Source: Scalindua sp964437425
GTDB lineage: Bacteria; Planctomycetota; Brocadiia; Brocadiales; Scalinduaceae
Length of the DNA stretch: 32,589 nucleotides
NCBI GenBank assembly: GCA_964437425.1
Contig: CAYTGO010000034.1
Span: 1 to 32,589, forward strand
Direction of reading: 5' to 3'
Within the stretch, counting starts at the first letter, position 1. The number at the start of each line of letters is the position of its first letter. The position numbers and the translations under genes are program-made. The notes under the pieces were generated by a model. That model did no database searches. It was not told where the DNA came from and was given only the letters and a program-made list of their open reading frames with translations. This document shows positions 31,867 through 32,589 of the stretch, in pieces.

Positions 31867-31899
31867 CTGTTATTCCCCAGGAAAGATTCACCGCTCCCC

Positions 31900-32066
31900 G
31901 GACAAAAAGCGCCGAGGACAAGGAGGCGCGAAGAACGCAAAGAAAAATTTAGCCACGGATTTTCACAAAGTTACACAGATGTTAATAACAAAGAAGAAGA
32001 TGAAAAGCAAAAGAAAAGGGTTTGATTGAAGTTATTTTGAACACAGATGAACGCAGATCTTGGAGA
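31900..32066. repeat. Dispersed intergenic repeat, ACGGATTTTCACA type (copy B)
   Basis: Contains GGAGGCGCGAAGAACGCAAAG, then GCCACGGATTTTCACAAAG, TTACACAGATG and, 80 bases on, ACACAGATGAACGCAGATC. It shares its words with copy A at 21361-21445. No coding sequence is present. Confidence 0.55.
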
Positions 32067-32104
32067 TTAAGAAGGAAAGGTTTGGATATGATTGCACATA
32101 TAAT

Positions 32105-32141
32105 ATGGACAGGCGCTATTTACTAATTAGCGTCTGTCCAT
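32105..32141 (-). terminator. Hairpin terminator after the EF-hand protein gene
   Basis: 14-bp stem with one G-U pair: ATGGACAGGCGCTA (32105-32118) and TAGCGTCTGTCCAT (32128-32141), nine-base loop. It is 11 bases past the minus-strand stop at 32153 and is followed there by ATTATAT. A clear transcription end despite the short T-run. Confidence 0.65.
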
Positions 32142-32152
32142 GTTTAGTAAGA

Positions 32153-32589
32153 TTACGCAGTGGTATCTAATTTTGAAGGTTCTTTGTTCGGCAGAATATC
32201 ACCTAGCAGGTTATTAATAGCAGCACGAGCGTGAGCAGCGGCAGTGAGTTCCAGCCTTCCAACTTGACCGTTATGATCTTTATCGATCTTGTCGAAAACA
32301 TCTTTAGACATACCTAATTCTCCGGCATCCAGCGAACCATTACCGTTAGCGTCTTTTGTACTTAGTAAATGACTTATTCTTTCATTGATAGCATGTGCAC
32401 GATTGTGAGCAGCAATTTTATTGCGAGCATCGATATTGAGTTCTCCTATACCGACCTGACCATCACCATTTTTATCAATCCGTTTGAAGGCGGCTTCAGA
32501 TACACCTAATTCGCCAATATTCAACACGCCATCACCGTTGGTGTCTTTTCTTCTTAGTAAACGATTTATCCTTTCATCGACAGCATCAG
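32153..32589 (-). CDS. EF-hand repeat protein (5' end beyond window)
   Basis: 144 residues visible, open through the right edge; an internal GTG at 32527 is not the start, because an EF-hand lies upstream of it. Four calcium-loop motifs: DTNGDGVLNIGE, DKNGDGQVGIGE, DANGNGSLDAGE and DKDHNGQVGRLE, the last the least canonical. They come in pairs within a 64-residue tandem repeat. Each repeat opens with a helix such as AVDERINRLL or AINERISHLL and has ELG(V/M)S between its two loops. The tail after the second repeat begins a third copy (ARAAINNLL) and then stops at LDTTA. It is probably a calcium-binding protein; whether it is exported depends on the missing N terminus. A terminator hairpin follows. 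Confidence 0.85.
   Translation of the reverse strand, partial: DAVDERINRLLRRKDTNGDGVLNIGELGVSEAAFKRIDKNGDGQVGIGELNIDARNKIAAHNRAHAINERISHLLSTKDANGNGSLDAGELGMSKDVFDKIDKDHNGQVGRLELTAAAHARAAINNLLGDILPNKEPSKLDTTA

Overview
The window (about 40% G+C by eye) looks like a chromosomal segment of a planctomycete of the anammox group (Brocadiales, most like a 'Candidatus Scalindua' or a relative). This is inference. It rests on a split cytochrome b / Rieske complex whose operon also encodes a GltD-like FAD/iron-sulfur NAD(P) oxidoreductase, an arrangement known from anammox genomes. A large membrane-anchored multihaem cytochrome c, a haem-pathway-like radical SAM protein and several dispersed intergenic repeat families point the same way. 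No rRNA, tRNA, CRISPR array, insertion sequence or phage gene was found.

Layout. 1-1467 (-): membrane-anchored multihaem cytochrome c, cut by the left edge. 1919-3813 (+): radical SAM/SPASM protein with two C-terminal PCP_red-like modules, split only by a false assembly gap. 3827-8921 (-): respiratory operon, in transcription order cupredoxin, Rieske protein, a hairpin terminator/attenuator, cytochrome b (b6-like), an overlooked 46-residue single-span membrane protein, FAD/2x[4Fe-4S] oxidoreductase, subunit IV-like cytochrome b C-terminal half. A strong sigma70-like promoter precedes the cupredoxin. 9194-11401 (-): TPR membrane protein coupled to a CruF-like carotenoid protein. 11662-12970 (+): DUF4438 protein and a small acidic protein. 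13090-14453: hemerythrin-like protein (-) and rhodanese lipoprotein (+), divergent. 14457-21332 (-): glk-tkt-pgl-gnd-zwf, i.e. glucose phosphorylation, the whole oxidative pentose phosphate branch and transketolase. 21453-22973 (-): SUMF1-domain protein and PilZ protein. 23222-24343 (+): YbdK-type carboxylate-amine ligase. 24427-24768 (-): exported cysteine-rich protein built of two copies of a six-cysteine module. 25051-26826 (-): exported protein, CheY-like receiver and CheC-like phosphatase in one operon. 27183-27653 (+): greA. 27797-28015 (-): 72-residue orphan. 28374-31866: two convergent sodium:solute symporters separated by an inverted-repeat element. 32153-32589 (-): EF-hand repeat protein, cut by the right edge.

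How the genes work together. The respiratory operon would oxidise quinol and pass electrons to haem or copper carriers (the cupredoxin, perhaps the multihaem cytochrome), while the flavoprotein links the complex to NAD(P). The sugar cluster would make NADPH and pentose phosphates. Most other genes are short, single-function accessory units.

Assembly note. Both 100-N gaps (2012-2111 and 30271-30370) are flanked by identical 55-bp copies. Removing the Ns and one copy restores one uninterrupted reading frame at each site, so both gaps are almost certainly artefacts of unmerged overlapping contigs.
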